Positions 20,421-29,163 of a stretch of 64,000 nucleotides of DNA are shown one piece after another; positions within the stretch are counted from its first letter, which is position 1, and each line of letters opens with the position of its first letter. The notes beneath the pieces are model-generated. The model had not been told where the DNA came from. It worked only from the letters and a program-made list of their open reading frames with translations, and ran no database searches. This stretch comes from Anastrepha obliqua (taxonomy: Eukaryota; Arthropoda; Insecta; Diptera; Tephritidae). The stretch is taken from contig NC_072895.1 in the NCBI RefSeq assembly GCF_027943255.1, positions 46,288,001 to 46,352,000 of the forward strand, given 5' to 3'. The position numbers were made by a program, and so were the translations under genes.

Positions 20421-20745
20421 GACCAATCCACTAAATGAAAGAAAGAATGGATCAGCAGGTGTGTGTGGGAATTTGAGAAAACCTAATGTTGTCATACACA
20501 GAATAGAATGCGCTATTGTAAATTTGCCAAGGATTGGTTTCGGGTTATGGGAGTTGATATCATGTGATGACATGTGATGACAGTCTAGGAGGCATGAAAG
20601 CAAATTCCACTGAAAAGGTGTCGTGATCTCATATCAGTAAAAAATCGTGGTTATGCAACTAAATATTAGAAAAACTATCGCAAATAATTCATTATAATTA
20701 GTGAAATATTTTTTTATTTTCTTATTTATTGAGTATTTTGTTACA

Positions 20746-20965
20746 CTTTTGAAGTGAAAACTTCTTTAGAATCGTTGGGAGTGATTTGAGGAAAAGTGAA
20801 ACGAAAAAGCGACCCTCTTGGCTACGAAGCGTTATATTATATGTTGATATAAACGTAGCGACGAACTAAATAAAAATAACTTTTATTTTTTCTTGTAATT
20901 CGAACCAAGGATTTTGGACCGGAAGCTCACATTGCTAGTCGCTCGGCTACCGCGGCTACGGCTAT
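20746..20965 (-). repeat. Second tRNA-derived SINE family
   Basis: On the minus strand the head reads GCCGCGGTAGCCGAGCGACT (A box TAGCCGAGCGACTAG). A B box GGTTCGAATTAC follows about 40 bases later, and then an unrelated body ending GAAGTTTTCACTTC. A and B boxes in this order and spacing are the internal Pol III promoter of tRNA-derived SINEs. It differs in head and body from the SINE at 46406-46738. A related copy is at 23815-24035. Confidence 0.65.
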
Positions 20966-21000
20966 ATTATATGTTGATATAAATAATTTTTGTGAGCGTG

Positions 21001-21010
21001 TAATTCTCAA
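21001..21010 (+). promoter_or_regulatory. PSEA-like element upstream of U2 copy 1
   Basis: TAATTCTCAA lies 57-66 bases upstream of the U2 start at 21067 and resembles the core of the insect snRNA proximal sequence element A. The same sequence sits at the same distance from the second U2 copy. Confidence 0.6.
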
Positions 21011-21066
21011 AAGGGTTATTAGAAAATGCATTGAAAATGTATTGAGTTTGTTGGTTGTGTATGGTT

Positions 21067-21214
21067 ATCTTATCAGCTTAACATCTGATAGATCCTCTAT
21101 CGGAGGACAACAAATGTTAAACTGATTTTTGGGAATAGGCGGAGTGTTTTAAGGGCTTGGTCCACCTCTGCCACGGGTTGGCCCGGTATTGCAGTACCGC
21201 CGGGATTTCGGCCT
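21067..21214 (+). ncRNA. U2 snRNA copy with a 5' internal deletion (pseudogene)
   Basis: From CTTATCAGCTTAACATCTGA to GCCGGGATTTCGGCC this follows U2 snRNA closely, including the Sm site (GATTTTTGG) and the 3' stem-loop with GGTTGGCCCGGTATTGCAGT. The first two bases are joined directly to the internal CTTATCAG segment, so stem-loop I and the GTAGTA branch-point recognition sequence (about 44 nt) are deleted. The promoter-proximal sequence is intact. The RNA could not pair with branch points, so it is non-functional as U2. Confidence 0.88.
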
Positions 21215-21938
21215 TGAATAAATACAAGAAGAAATATACTAATACATTTAGCTTTGGTGAGAAGAGACATAAATTTTTATATGAATACAAGTAGACGAAA
21301 ATGGAATTTTTTTTTTTTGAAATTTGCATTGTAGGACATTTCTGATTATTTATTGAAAACAGTTTTTTTATTAAAATTTTATTATAGAAGAAAATTGAAT
21401 TTTTTCCAAGGTGAATTCATACACTAAGCTAAGTAAAACGTTTCGTAATTCAATTTTGTGTTGACATCCAAATGTACACGGCTGAAGAAAAAAATAACAA
21501 ATCAGCTGTGTTATTGCTAACCACCTTCAATAGATTCGCCTTGATTTTTCATATAAAAATTATACATATCATCACTAGTGACAACTGTACCCAGTCGGTC
21601 GACAGTGTGTGAATCATCTTTACATTCTGCAAGAATACCCCAACCTGCGCAGCGCACAGTAAAATCGACACAAAGCTGAGCGCAGAGCACAATCGTACAA
21701 ACACACTAACGTACATACATACATATATACGCTCGAATACATTTTCTTACTGTGCTCAGCCAAGGCTGGTAGTCATGCACTGTGGCGATATGAACGCACA
21801 AATGCACATACACAGGCACGAACATGAAATCAAACAGCTCGCCGTTGCTTGTTGGCTTTTCTATGTTTGGTTTAGATACTGAAAGTCAGTTTAAGTGAAT
21901 CGGTATAAATATTTCGTACATTAATTTTTGTGAGCGTG
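21215..21938. other. Spacer between the two U2 copies
   Basis: This stretch plus copy 1 gives a U2 repeat period of about 940 bp, as in a tandem U2 array. It contains short TACATACATA runs and no open frame. The 3' flanks of both copies match for about 110 bases (GAATAAATACAAGAAGAAAT onward). Confidence 0.55.
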
Positions 21939-21948
21939 TAATTCTCAA
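21939..21948 (+). promoter_or_regulatory. PSEA-like element upstream of U2 copy 2
   Basis: TAATTCTCAA at 57-66 bases upstream of the U2 start at 22005, identical in sequence and distance to the one before the first copy. Confidence 0.6.
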
Positions 21949-22004
21949 AAGGTTTATTAGAAAATGTATTGAAAATATATTGAGTTTGTTGGTTGTGTAT
22001 GGTT

Positions 22005-22190
22005 ATCGCTTCTCGGCCTTATGGCTAAGATCAAAGTGTAGCTTTGTAGCTTAACATCTGATAGATCCTCCATCGGAGGACAACAAATGTTAAACTGATT
22101 TTTGGAAATGGGCGGAGTGTTTTAAAGGCTTGGTCGTCCACCTCTGCCACGGGTTGGCCCGGTATTGCAGTACCGCCGCGATTTCGGCCT
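22005..22190 (+). ncRNA. U2 snRNA copy, nearly full-length, damaged at the branch-point region
   Basis: It starts ATCGCTTCTCGGCCTTATGG (stem-loop I identical to the conserved U2 5' end) and runs through the Sm site (GATTTTTGGAA) to GCCGCGATTTCGGCC. The branch-site recognition segment, normally GTAGTATCTG..., reads GTAGCTTTGTAGC, with about eight bases lost, and the loop IIa strand is affected. A 3-base insertion and a GCGAT change occur further 3'. U2 pairs with the intron branch point in the spliceosome, so this copy is probably a pseudogene. A PSEA-like element sits at the right distance. Confidence 0.9.
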
Positions 22191-22317
22191 TGAATAAATA
22201 CAAGAAGAAATATACTAATACATTTAGCTTTGGTGGGAAGAGACATAAATTTTTATATGAATACAAGTAGACGAAAATGGAAGAAATTTTGTAAGTCTGT
22301 TTCTTCGGTTCGTTTGG

Positions 22318-22572
22318 GTATTTTTTTTGACAACATCGAAACCAAAGCATTTGTATCATATTTTATCTATCATAAGCCACTCGTATCATTTGTTGAAATT
22401 GAAAACATTGAGGATGAATAATAATAAAATGAAGAAAATAAAATATGAACTTTATAGCAATATTATAATGAACCTATAATTATCCCGCTCCTAATGCTGC
22501 TTTCGTCTTATTCTCTCTCAGTTTGTTTTACGGAAGGTTTCACTTCTATCGCGTCTAACCGTTAGACTGGTA
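22318..22572 (+). pseudogene. C-terminal endonuclease fragment and 3' flank of a Helitron-like (Helentron) element
   Basis: The frame reads DNIETKAFVSYFIYHKPLVS, then FVEIENIEDE and a stop at about 22421. The same segment occurs antisense at 22917-23230, where it is preceded by a GDFNV endonuclease motif, which identifies it as the end of an AP-type endonuclease domain. Such domains accompany PIF1-type helicases in Helentrons. The link to a Helentron is inference. Confidence 0.55.
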
Positions 22573-22916
22573 TTTTTTTTTTATTTTGAACAGTGATTTA
22601 TTAAAGTTTTTGTACACAAATATTTGTTCTTTTTTAATATTAATAAATAAAACTTTTTGTTTTATGTTGAGGTCACTCCTATTATTTTGAACACAACTGT
22701 ATATCAAATATGCTCAATTTTTTCTATAACTTTTGTTGATTTTGAGGGCACTTTCATAATTCCGCTAACGAAGCAGTCCTCTTCTCTATTGGTAAAATAT
22801 CTGACCAGCCCCTTTTCACAATCATCTCTTGAGGCTAGTTTTATCTCATCAAGAACGGTTTGCAAATCCAAACTCTCAGACTTTCTGGCATATCGTGTGA
22901 GATGTAAGCAAATGAT

Positions 22917-23230
22917 ACGAATGGCTTATGATAGATAAAATATGATACAAATGCTTTGGTTTCGATGTTGTCAACATATCTTTGAAATACCGCGTCAATG
23001 GTTGTTTTTATTCGTGTTGTCGATTCAGTGCGATTGTTACACATTTTTAAATTGAATGTTGTATTGAGAACGTCAATTAAAGGAACCGCTGTGTCCAATG
23101 CAAAATTTACGTTAAAATCGCCACTTAAAATCATTGGAACTTTATTGTAATCTTTTCTAAGTATCCGCGATACTTCTGGTGTATACTTTATTAAATTTTC
23201 GTGAATGAATTCCGTGATGCTATTTATTGA
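22917..23230 (-). pseudogene. AP-type endonuclease fragment (Helentron-like)
   Basis: The minus-strand frame reads IHENLIKYTPEVSRILRKDY, then NKVPMILSGDFNVNFALDTA, then TTIDAVFQRYVDNIETKAFV and SYFIYHKPFVSF. GDFNV is a catalytic motif of the exonuclease-endonuclease-phosphatase fold, and the YHKP end is typical of versions attached to PIF1-like helicases. The fragment has no start and is cut at the insertion boundary. Confidence 0.65.
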
Positions 23231-23353
23231 TTTTTTTTTCTGTCGATACTCACGACACTTTTCTGTATTATTTTACGGCATAATTGCGGTAAATATTTAA
23301 AAATGAAAATATTTACGAATATAAAAATACACACGCGGTTGCTATTATGAGCG

Positions 23354-23443
23354 TCCCCAGCAAAACCTGCGTGACCGAAACTCTAACACAATTACATTTT
23401 TTTGAATGTTACAAACACATATGCACGCAGGTTTTGCTGGGGC
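23354..23443. repeat. Perfect inverted repeat with overlapping direct repeat
   Basis: CCCAGCAAAACCTGCGTG at about 23355-23372 recurs inverted as CACGCAGGTTTTGCTGGG at about 23424-23441. Each is followed by, or overlaps, the direct repeat CGTGACCGAAACTCTAACAC. It could form a hairpin with a loop of about 51 bases. Confidence 0.7.
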
Positions 23444-23603
23444 GTGACCGAAACTCTAACACAATTACACATATGCACTCGTATTTGTTTGAAAATCGAC
23501 TTTTTTTTTTGGTTCTCCGTCACCTTTGGAAAATGTGTAAACAGTAAGCAAACTTTATTCATATATTTTTCCTCATTTTTGCATCAGTAAAATTAAACAA
23601 ACG

Positions 23604-23810
23604 CCGTAGCCGAATGGGTTGGTGCGTGACTACTATTCAGAATTCACAGAGAGAACGTCAGTTCGAGTCTCGGTGAAAGCACCAAAATTAAGGAAAACTA
23701 TTTTTCTAATAGCGCTCACCCCTCAGCAGGCAATGGCAAAACACCGAGTGTATTTCTGCCATGAAAAAAGCTCCTCATAAACATATCATAAAATAAAATA
23801 AAATAACTGT
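23604..23810 (+). repeat. tRNA-derived SINE with intact head, 3' truncated
   Basis: The head GCCGTAGCCGAATGGGTTGG carries an A box, and CAGTTCGAGTCTCGG carries a B box about 45 bases later. The common body (CTAATAGCGCTCACCCCTCA ... CCATGAAAAAAGCTCCTCAT) follows, ending in an AAAATAAAATA tail. The 3' third present in the copy at 46406-46738 is missing. Confidence 0.82.
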
Positions 23811-23814
23811 ATAA

Positions 23815-24035
23815 AAAAATTTTTTTTCTTGTGATTCAAACCAAGAATTTTGGATCGGAAGCTCACATTGCTAGCCGCTCGGCTATCGCGCCATGCTGTC
23901 GGCGCTGGCCTAAAAGTTATTTAGTTCGTCGCTACGTTTATATGTAATATTCGTAGCCAAGAGTGTCGCTTTTTTCGTTTCACTTTTTCTCAAATCACTC
24001 CCAACGATTCCAAAGAAGTTTTCACTTCAAAAACC
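23815..24035. repeat. Second SINE family, with head inverted relative to body
   Basis: The tRNA-like head (B box GATTCAAACC reversed, A box region CGGCTATCGCG) is antisense at about 23830-23900. The body (TTATTTAGTTCGTCGCTACG ... GAAGTTTTCACTTC) runs in the plus direction. At 20746-20965 head and body share one strand, so this copy is rearranged. Confidence 0.55.
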
Positions 24036-24647
24036 TTATCTGTTAGTGTCTATTTTTCACACTTATTTGTAAAATTTAATTTGAAATAAACTGTGTATAA
24101 TAGTAATCATAAGAGATGTGTGGGGTCTAACGTTATCTTGATGGAACACAACACCCTCACTCTTCGCTGCTTTTGGTAGCTTTTGTTGTTTGGTCGGTTG
24201 ATGCTATTAGAGAACCGGTTTAAGTATTTGACTCAATGTGTGCCGCTTATATTTACTTATTGTAGTATATGATTTCCATTTCCAATCCCAGCAAACACAC
24301 AGCGAAACTTTCTCGACCGGCCATTAATTAGGGCTTGATGGTCGTTTAGAAGGCTCACCGTGATTTTTTTTCTCACATGACTGTTTGTGACTGTTTCTGT
24401 TTCACATGTGGCCGATTTTTGAACGCATGTTACCGTTCGCTTCAGAAATGGGTCGACTTCGTTGCGTTTTAGCAAAGAGTCCCAGGTGTAGAGTATTTTT
24501 CGGTAATTCTCATGCAATAAGCCTGTTTTAAAGGTCAGGCTGGCTTATCTTCAGTTTCTAAATAATGAAATACGTGTTCGCATGCCGGTCGGGCTTCACG
24601 ATTTCACGATTTCCATGATTTTAGCCTCGTGGTACTGAAAAATATTG

Positions 24648-25594
24648 TAAATGGTTTTCCAATAACAGGTGTTATTTTGAATACCCCGCTATTTCGGTAG
24701 ATGTCACTTCTGAAGCTGTCATTTTTTGATATTTGACAAGTGGAAACTGCGCCATTAATAAAAATGGAACGATACACGTTTAAACAGCGCATTGAAATTA
24801 TTAAAATTCACTATAAAAATGGTGAAAAATTGGCAGTCGGTTTGTAAAACTCGAACATTTTTATGTCATCGTGAAGCATCTTGTCGGACCGCAATACAGA
24901 AATTGGTGAAAAAATTCGAGCTGTTGGGACTAGTTAGTGATGTGAAGAATAAAACTCGTGCGCGTCGCTCAAGAACAGCCGAAAATATTGCTGTTATAGC
25001 CGAAAGTGTTGAAGGAAACCCATATTTGTCCATTCCTCGTCGTTCTTTGAAATTAGGCATGCCACAAACGTCATTACACTGTATTTTGCATAAAGATTTG
25101 GGTCTTAAGGCTTATAAAAGGCAGTTAGCACAAGAACTCAGGCCGGCCGATCATCAACAACGTCGTGTCTTTGCTGATGGGGTTGTTGAAATGCATGAAA
25201 ATGATCCAGAATTCCATCGAAAAATCATCTTTAGTGATGAGGCCCATTTCCACCTCGGTGGCCTCGTCTACAAGCAAAATTGTCGGATATGAGTCTCAGA
25301 AAATCCAAGAGTTATTGTTGAAAAACCTCTCTATCCTCAACGTGTGACTGTTTGGTGCGGTTTATGGTCCGGTGGAGTCGTTGGTCCTTACTTTTTCGAA
25401 AATGAAGCTGGAGCAAAAGTTACGGTGAATGGATTGCGCTATCGACAGATGATTAATGATATTTTATGGCCGGAATTGGATGGTATTGATCTGGACAACA
25501 TTTATTTTCAACAAGACGGCGCTAAGTGCCACACAAGCAACGAAACAATTGATCTTTTACGGGAATAACACCTCTTATTGGAAACCCCTTTTTA
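24648..25594 (+). mobile_element. DD41D-type transposon, family B, copy 1, 3'-deleted
   Basis: Inverted termini read TAAATGGTTTTCCAATAACA (left) and AATAACACCTCTTATTGGAAA (right), flanked by TA. The transposase reads from the ATG at 24764 (MERYTFKQRIEIIKIHYKNG), with a 2-base loss after about 24 codons. An open stretch follows with HTH and catalytic motifs (FSDEAHFHLGG, VTVWCGLWSGGVVGPYFFEN, YFQQDGAKCHTSNETIDLLR). The frame runs straight into the right terminus, so the third catalytic Asp and C-terminus are missing. A stop replaces a Trp codon at about 25291. It is non-autonomous. Confidence 0.85.
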
Positions 25595-25850
25595 CTATAA
25601 AATTATCTCTTTTTGTTTTAGCTCCATTTAGGAATATGTAAGACACAACTGGCTTCACCAAACAATCTATCAAAGAAATGTCGTATAGTGTGACAAGATG
25701 CAATGTGTGCTTACATAGTGAATTATGGCTCACTATAGACATCTTGTGGAAAATGGTTAGAATACCATAGTAGTTATGCAGATGCTGATTACATATGTAA
25801 ATAAATTTGTAACTTGCGATTTATAGTTTCAGGTTATTATTTTTATTTTT
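25595..25850. other. Duplicated spacer after the family B transposon
   Basis: Non-coding sequence matching 54335-54588 downstream of the family B copy in the second unit. The match ends at TTATTTTTATTTTT, where the inverted-repeat element begins here. Confidence 0.6.
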
Positions 25851-25904
25851 GACGTGATAACGTCCTATAATTCGATTTAACAGGCTGCACGCACGAAAAA
25901 ATGT

Positions 25905-25997
25905 GTCGTTACCTTGCTCATTAGTATTACCTTGCTCATATGTAGTTACCTTGCTCATTGCCGTTACCTTGCTCATTTGTCGTTACCTTGGTCATTG
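25905..25997 (+). repeat. Five-copy short tandem repeat (GTTACCTTGCTCATT)
   Basis: GTTACCTTGCTCATT or a one-to-two base variant occurs five times with a period of 18-20 bases, close to the left end of the inverted-repeat element. Confidence 0.85.
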
Positions 25998-26297
25998 CAT
26001 TGCATGAACTGCAAGCGAAAGCGCGGAACGAACGACAAAGCAAACGAACGGCAACGTTCGACATCTTGCTCTCTCCTACTTAAGTGAGCGTATATATGTA
26101 TGTATATGCGCATATGTACATATATAAATTCACGTATTTGTATTGGCATATGCCTTCTTATTGATTATTATTAATTTGATTTACTTGAAGAATTTAAAAT
26201 AAAACCAAGTTTGTTAATAATACCTGTTGTTTTAATGTTATTATTATTATTTTTTTATTATATATGAAGGAAAAAATGTATGGTAATATTTACCATA

Positions 26298-27691
26298 TCT
26301 ATACTAATATTATAAAGAGGAAAACTTTGTTTGTTTGGTTGTAATGAATAGGCTCAAAAACTACTGGACCGATTTTAAAAATTCTTTCAGCATTCGAAAG
26401 TTACATCACGAGTAACATGGATTATATTTTATTTTGGAAATAGGGCTCGAGATATAGGTCAAAACGTGGACCCGGGTAACCTTCGGATGTGTATGTACAA
26501 TACGGGTATCAAATGAAAGCTGTTGATAAGTGCTTTAATACGGGGTAATTTTCATACCTATTGATGACTAGGGTCTGGAAATATATGCCAAAACGTGGAC
26601 CCGCCGTGTCTTTGCACCGAATTAAACCAAACTTCCACACATTGTTAAGGAGGTATTGAAGATGGTTTCCGTATAGTTTGGGTACCTATTGGTAGATATG
26701 GTCTCGAGATATAGGTCAAAACGTGGACCGGACCCGGGTAACCTTCTGATGTGTATGTACGATATGGGTATCAAATGGAAGCTGCTGGTGAATGCTTTAG
26801 TTCAGAGTATTTCCATCCGCTCCGTGACTAGGATCTCGAGATAGAGACCAAAACGTGGACCCTAGAATGTGTTTGTACAATATGGATATCAAATGAAAGC
26901 TGTTGATAAGTGCTTTAATACGGGGTAATTTTCATACCTATTGATGACTAGGGTCTCGAAATATATTCCAAAACGTGGACCCGCCGAGTCTTTGAACCGA
27001 ATTAAACCAAACTTACACACATTGTTAAGTAGGTATTGAAGATGATTTCTGTATAGTTTGGATACCTATTGGTAGATAGGGTCTCGAGATATAGGTCAAA
27101 ACGTGGACCCGGGTAACCTTCGGATATGTATGTACAATATGGGTATCAAATGGAAGCTGTTGGTGAATGCTTTAGTTCAGAGTATTTCCATCCGCTCCGT
27201 GACTAGGGTCTCGAAATAGAGACCAAAACGTGGACCCTAGAATGTGTTTGTACAATATGGATATCAAATGAAAGCTGTTGATAAGTGCTTTAGTACGGGG
27301 TAATTTTCATACCTATTGATGACTAGGGTCTGGAAATATATGCCAAAACGTGGACCCACCGTGTCTTTGAACCGAATTAAACCAAACTTACACACATTGT
27401 TAAGTAGGTATTGAAGATGATTTCCGTATAGTTTGAATACCTATTGGTAGATAGGGTCTCAAGATATAGGTCAAAACGTGGACCCGGGTAACCTTCGGAC
27501 GTGTATGTACAATATGGGTATCAAATGAAAGCTGCTGGTGAATGCTTTAGTACAGAATATTTTTCATGCCGCTCCGTGACTGGGGTCTCGAGATATAGGT
27601 CAAAACGTGAACCCGGGTAACTTTTGGTTGTGTATGTACAATATGAGTATCAAATGAAAGCTGTTGATAAGTGCTTTAATACGGGGTAATT
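26298..27691 (+). mobile_element. Non-autonomous Helitron, copy 1, with internal higher-order minisatellite
   Basis: It starts TCTATACTAATATTATAAAG directly after an A, as expected for Helitron 5' ends (A/T target, TC start). The sequence then matches, in reverse, the copy ending at 34019. It contains no gene. The interior is a tandem array built around TATAGGTCAAAACGTGGACC. The 3' end is lost in the ATGTT satellite. Confidence 0.65.
26443..27690 (+). repeat. Higher-order minisatellite, about 380-bp period
   Basis: CGAGATATAGGTCAAAACGT (with minor variants) recurs at about 26446, 26703, 27085, 27469 and 27599. Between these lie two other subunit types, one with CCAAAACGTGGACCCGCCG plus GAATTAAACCAAACTT and one with GAGACCAAAACGTGGACCCT. 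The three subunit types, each about 120-145 bases, form a repeat of about 380 bp present at least twice. The same array lies inverted at 32860-33770. Confidence 0.8.
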
Positions 27692-27692
27692 T

Positions 27693-28735
27693 GTTATGTT
27701 ATGTTATGTTATGTTATGTTATGTTATGTTATGTTATGTTATGTTATGTTATGTTATGTTATGTTATGTTATGTTATGTTATGTTATGTTATGTTATGTT
27801 ATGTTATGTTATGTTATGTTATGTTATGTTATGTTATGTTATGTTATGCTATGTTATGTTATGTTATGTTATGTTATGTTATGTTATGTTATGTTATGTT
27901 ATGTTATGTTATGTTATGTTATGTTATGTTATGTTATGTTATGTTATGTTATGTTATGTTATGTTATGTTATGTTATGTTATGTTATGTTATGTTATGTT
28001 ATGTTATGTTATGTTATGTTATGTTATGTTATGTTATGTTATGTTATGTTATGTTATGTTATGTTATGTTATGTTATGTTATGTTATGTTATGTTATGTT
28101 ATGTTATGTTATGTTATGTTATGTTATGTTATGTTATGTTATGTTATGTTATGTTATGTTATGTTATGTTATGTTATGTTATGTTATGTTATGTTATGTT
28201 ATGTTATGTTATGTTATGTTATGTTATGTTATGTTATGTTATGTTATGTTATGTTATGTTATGTTATGTTATGTTATGTTATGTTATGTTATGTTATGTT
28301 ATGTTATGTTATGTTATGTTATGTTATGTTATGTTATGTTATGTTATGTTATGTTATGTTATGTTATGTTATGTTATGTTATGTTATGTTATGTTATGTT
28401 ATGTTATGTTATGTTATGTTATGTTATGTTATGTTATGTTATGTTATGTTATGTTATGTTATGTTATGTTATGTTATGTTATGTTATGTTATGTTATGTT
28501 ATGTTATGTTATGTTATGTTATGTTATGTTATGTTATGTTATGTTATGTTATGTTATGTTATGTTATGTTATGTTATGTTATGTTATGTTATGTTATGTT
28601 ATGTTATGTTATGTTATGTTATGTTATGTTATGTTATGTTATGTTATGTTATGTTATGTTATGTTGTGTTATGTTGTGTTATGTTGTGTTATGTTATGTT
28701 ATGTTATGTTAAAGTATATTATGTTATGTTAATGT
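27693..28735 (+). repeat. ATGTT pentanucleotide satellite, about 1 kb
   Basis: About 200 near-perfect copies of ATGTT run from 27693 to about 28710, with one ATGCT at about 27846 and GTGTT variants near the right end, then a degraded tail to 28735. Because five and three are coprime and the unit gives no stop, all three plus frames are open and spell MLCYV repeats. These are not genes. Such homogeneity implies recent expansion or assembly of an unstable tract. Confidence 0.97.
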
Positions 28736-28882
28736 TAACTCATTCTCTATATCCATACAAAATATCTATCAAACAAATAAAATTTAAATTTTCTTTTGAA
28801 AAATGCAACCATTCAATCAGTATTTTCTTATGACGTTATCACGTTAAACTATCGTCAGTAAACTGACTTTACAGACAACCTC

Positions 28883-29163
28883 TTTTTTCATAGCTTAATT
28901 GATCAACCCTAGTGCATATGTGATTCACAATCTACGCATACATTCCCGAAATTTGATAACAATAGTAACACACTTTTATGTACACTTACATATACACACA
29001 CCTATACATATGTATACTCGTACATAAGTGCAAAGCCATGTGAGAGGCTCTACATATAATAAAGCACAAATAGCAATAGTAGTAATTCAACTTTTGTAGA
29101 GAGTAGACATTACATAGTTTCTCACTATTTGAATAAATTCATTTAATCGGTGGTTTTCGCGAA
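28883..29163 (+). promoter_or_regulatory. Upstream region of sulfotransferase copy 1
   Basis: Sequence shared with 54886-55151 upstream of the second copy, beginning TTTTTTCATAGCTTAATTGA, and with (TACA)-type microsatellite text. No clear TATA box at canonical distance is visible; GGCTCTACATATAATAAAGC (about 29045-29064) is a candidate. The shared stretch should contain the promoter because it is retained in both units. Confidence 0.4.

Larger units (their letters stand above)
20746..22572. mobile_element. Composite 1.8-kb insertion with tRNA-like SINE, U2 copies and endonuclease fragment
   Basis: Compared with the empty paralogue (near 51513-51520, TTTGTTATACTTTTATTATTT), copy 1 has about 1.8 kb inserted. 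It begins GAAGTGAAAACTTC (a small hairpin) and ends after a T-run near 22572. It holds, in order, an antisense tRNA-headed repeat, two U2 snRNA copies with their upstream sequence, and a C-terminal endonuclease fragment. The mechanism is unclear: one capture event or several nested events would both fit. Confidence 0.65.
18693..22701 (+). mobile_element. Tc1-like DNA transposon carrying three nested insertions
   Basis: The left end TACAGCTGTATTCAAAATAA (from 18694) and the right end (reverse complement TACAGTTGTGTTCAAAATAA, ending 22701) are inverted repeats flanked by TA. Between them, transposase pieces read NWLKEKWRDILWTDETKVVLFG and KSGDAKVMIWGSFSYSG (about 19595-19790), the first catalytic Asp region of Tc1 proteins. 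The element is split by a LINE scrap (about 18960-19555), a 618-bp MITE (19798-20415) and a 1.8-kb insertion (about 20746-22572). The 51.0-51.65 kb paralogue lacks the last two and so shows the uninterrupted order. Confidence 0.85.
22917..24035. mobile_element. Composite 1.1-kb insertion in the mariner (endonuclease scrap plus two SINEs)
   Basis: The paralogue reads ATGTAAGCAAAAAACCTTAG at about 51851-51870. Here the same flanks are separated by 1.1 kb. The insertion starts with an antisense endonuclease fragment and ends with GAAGTTTTCACTTC, the same 14-base terminus, in opposite orientation, that opens the insertion at 20746. This suggests the two insertions share one element end. Confidence 0.6.
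22702..24640 (-). pseudogene. Degenerate mariner transposase, antisense, split by a 1.1-kb insertion
   Basis: On the minus strand, DSLLKRNEVDPFLKRTVT (about 24430-24480), GVVFHQDNVRPHTSL (about 24110-24155) and, beyond the insertion, NREEDCFVSGIMKVPSKSTK followed by VIEKIEHI (about 22710-22790) follow the order of a DD34D mariner transposase. Frameshifts and stops disable it. The insertion at 22917-24035 separates the C-terminus. The paralogue at 51650-52457 has the same mariner without the insertion. Its inner end abuts the Tc1-like right terminus. Confidence 0.75.
25851..28845. mobile_element. 3-kb inverted-repeat element carrying a Helitron, minisatellites and an ATGTT satellite
   Basis: ACGTGATAACGTC near the left edge (25852-25864) is mirrored by GACGTTATCACGT at the right edge (28832-28844), and flanking sequence on both sides belongs to the duplicated unit. 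The second unit has about 295 unrelated bases here (54590-54885) instead. No transposase is visible. Contents: a five-copy short repeat (25905-25997), a Helitron-like segment (26298-27691) and a pentanucleotide array (27693-28735). The element class is unknown. Confidence 0.55.

Noticed and set aside
23604..23680. tRNA gene considered for the A/B-box sequences
   Set aside because: The sequences do not fold into a complete cloverleaf that I can see, and they are joined to a repeated body, as in tRNA-derived SINEs.
26443..27690. Regularly spaced repeats considered as a CRISPR-like array
   Set aside because: Units are long, contiguous and degenerate without unique spacers. The window is eukaryotic, and this is a minisatellite inside a Helitron.
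27664..28833. Open frames of 338-389 codons with repeating MLCYV
   Set aside because: They are produced by the ATGTT satellite, which is open in all three plus frames. No non-repeat coding content.
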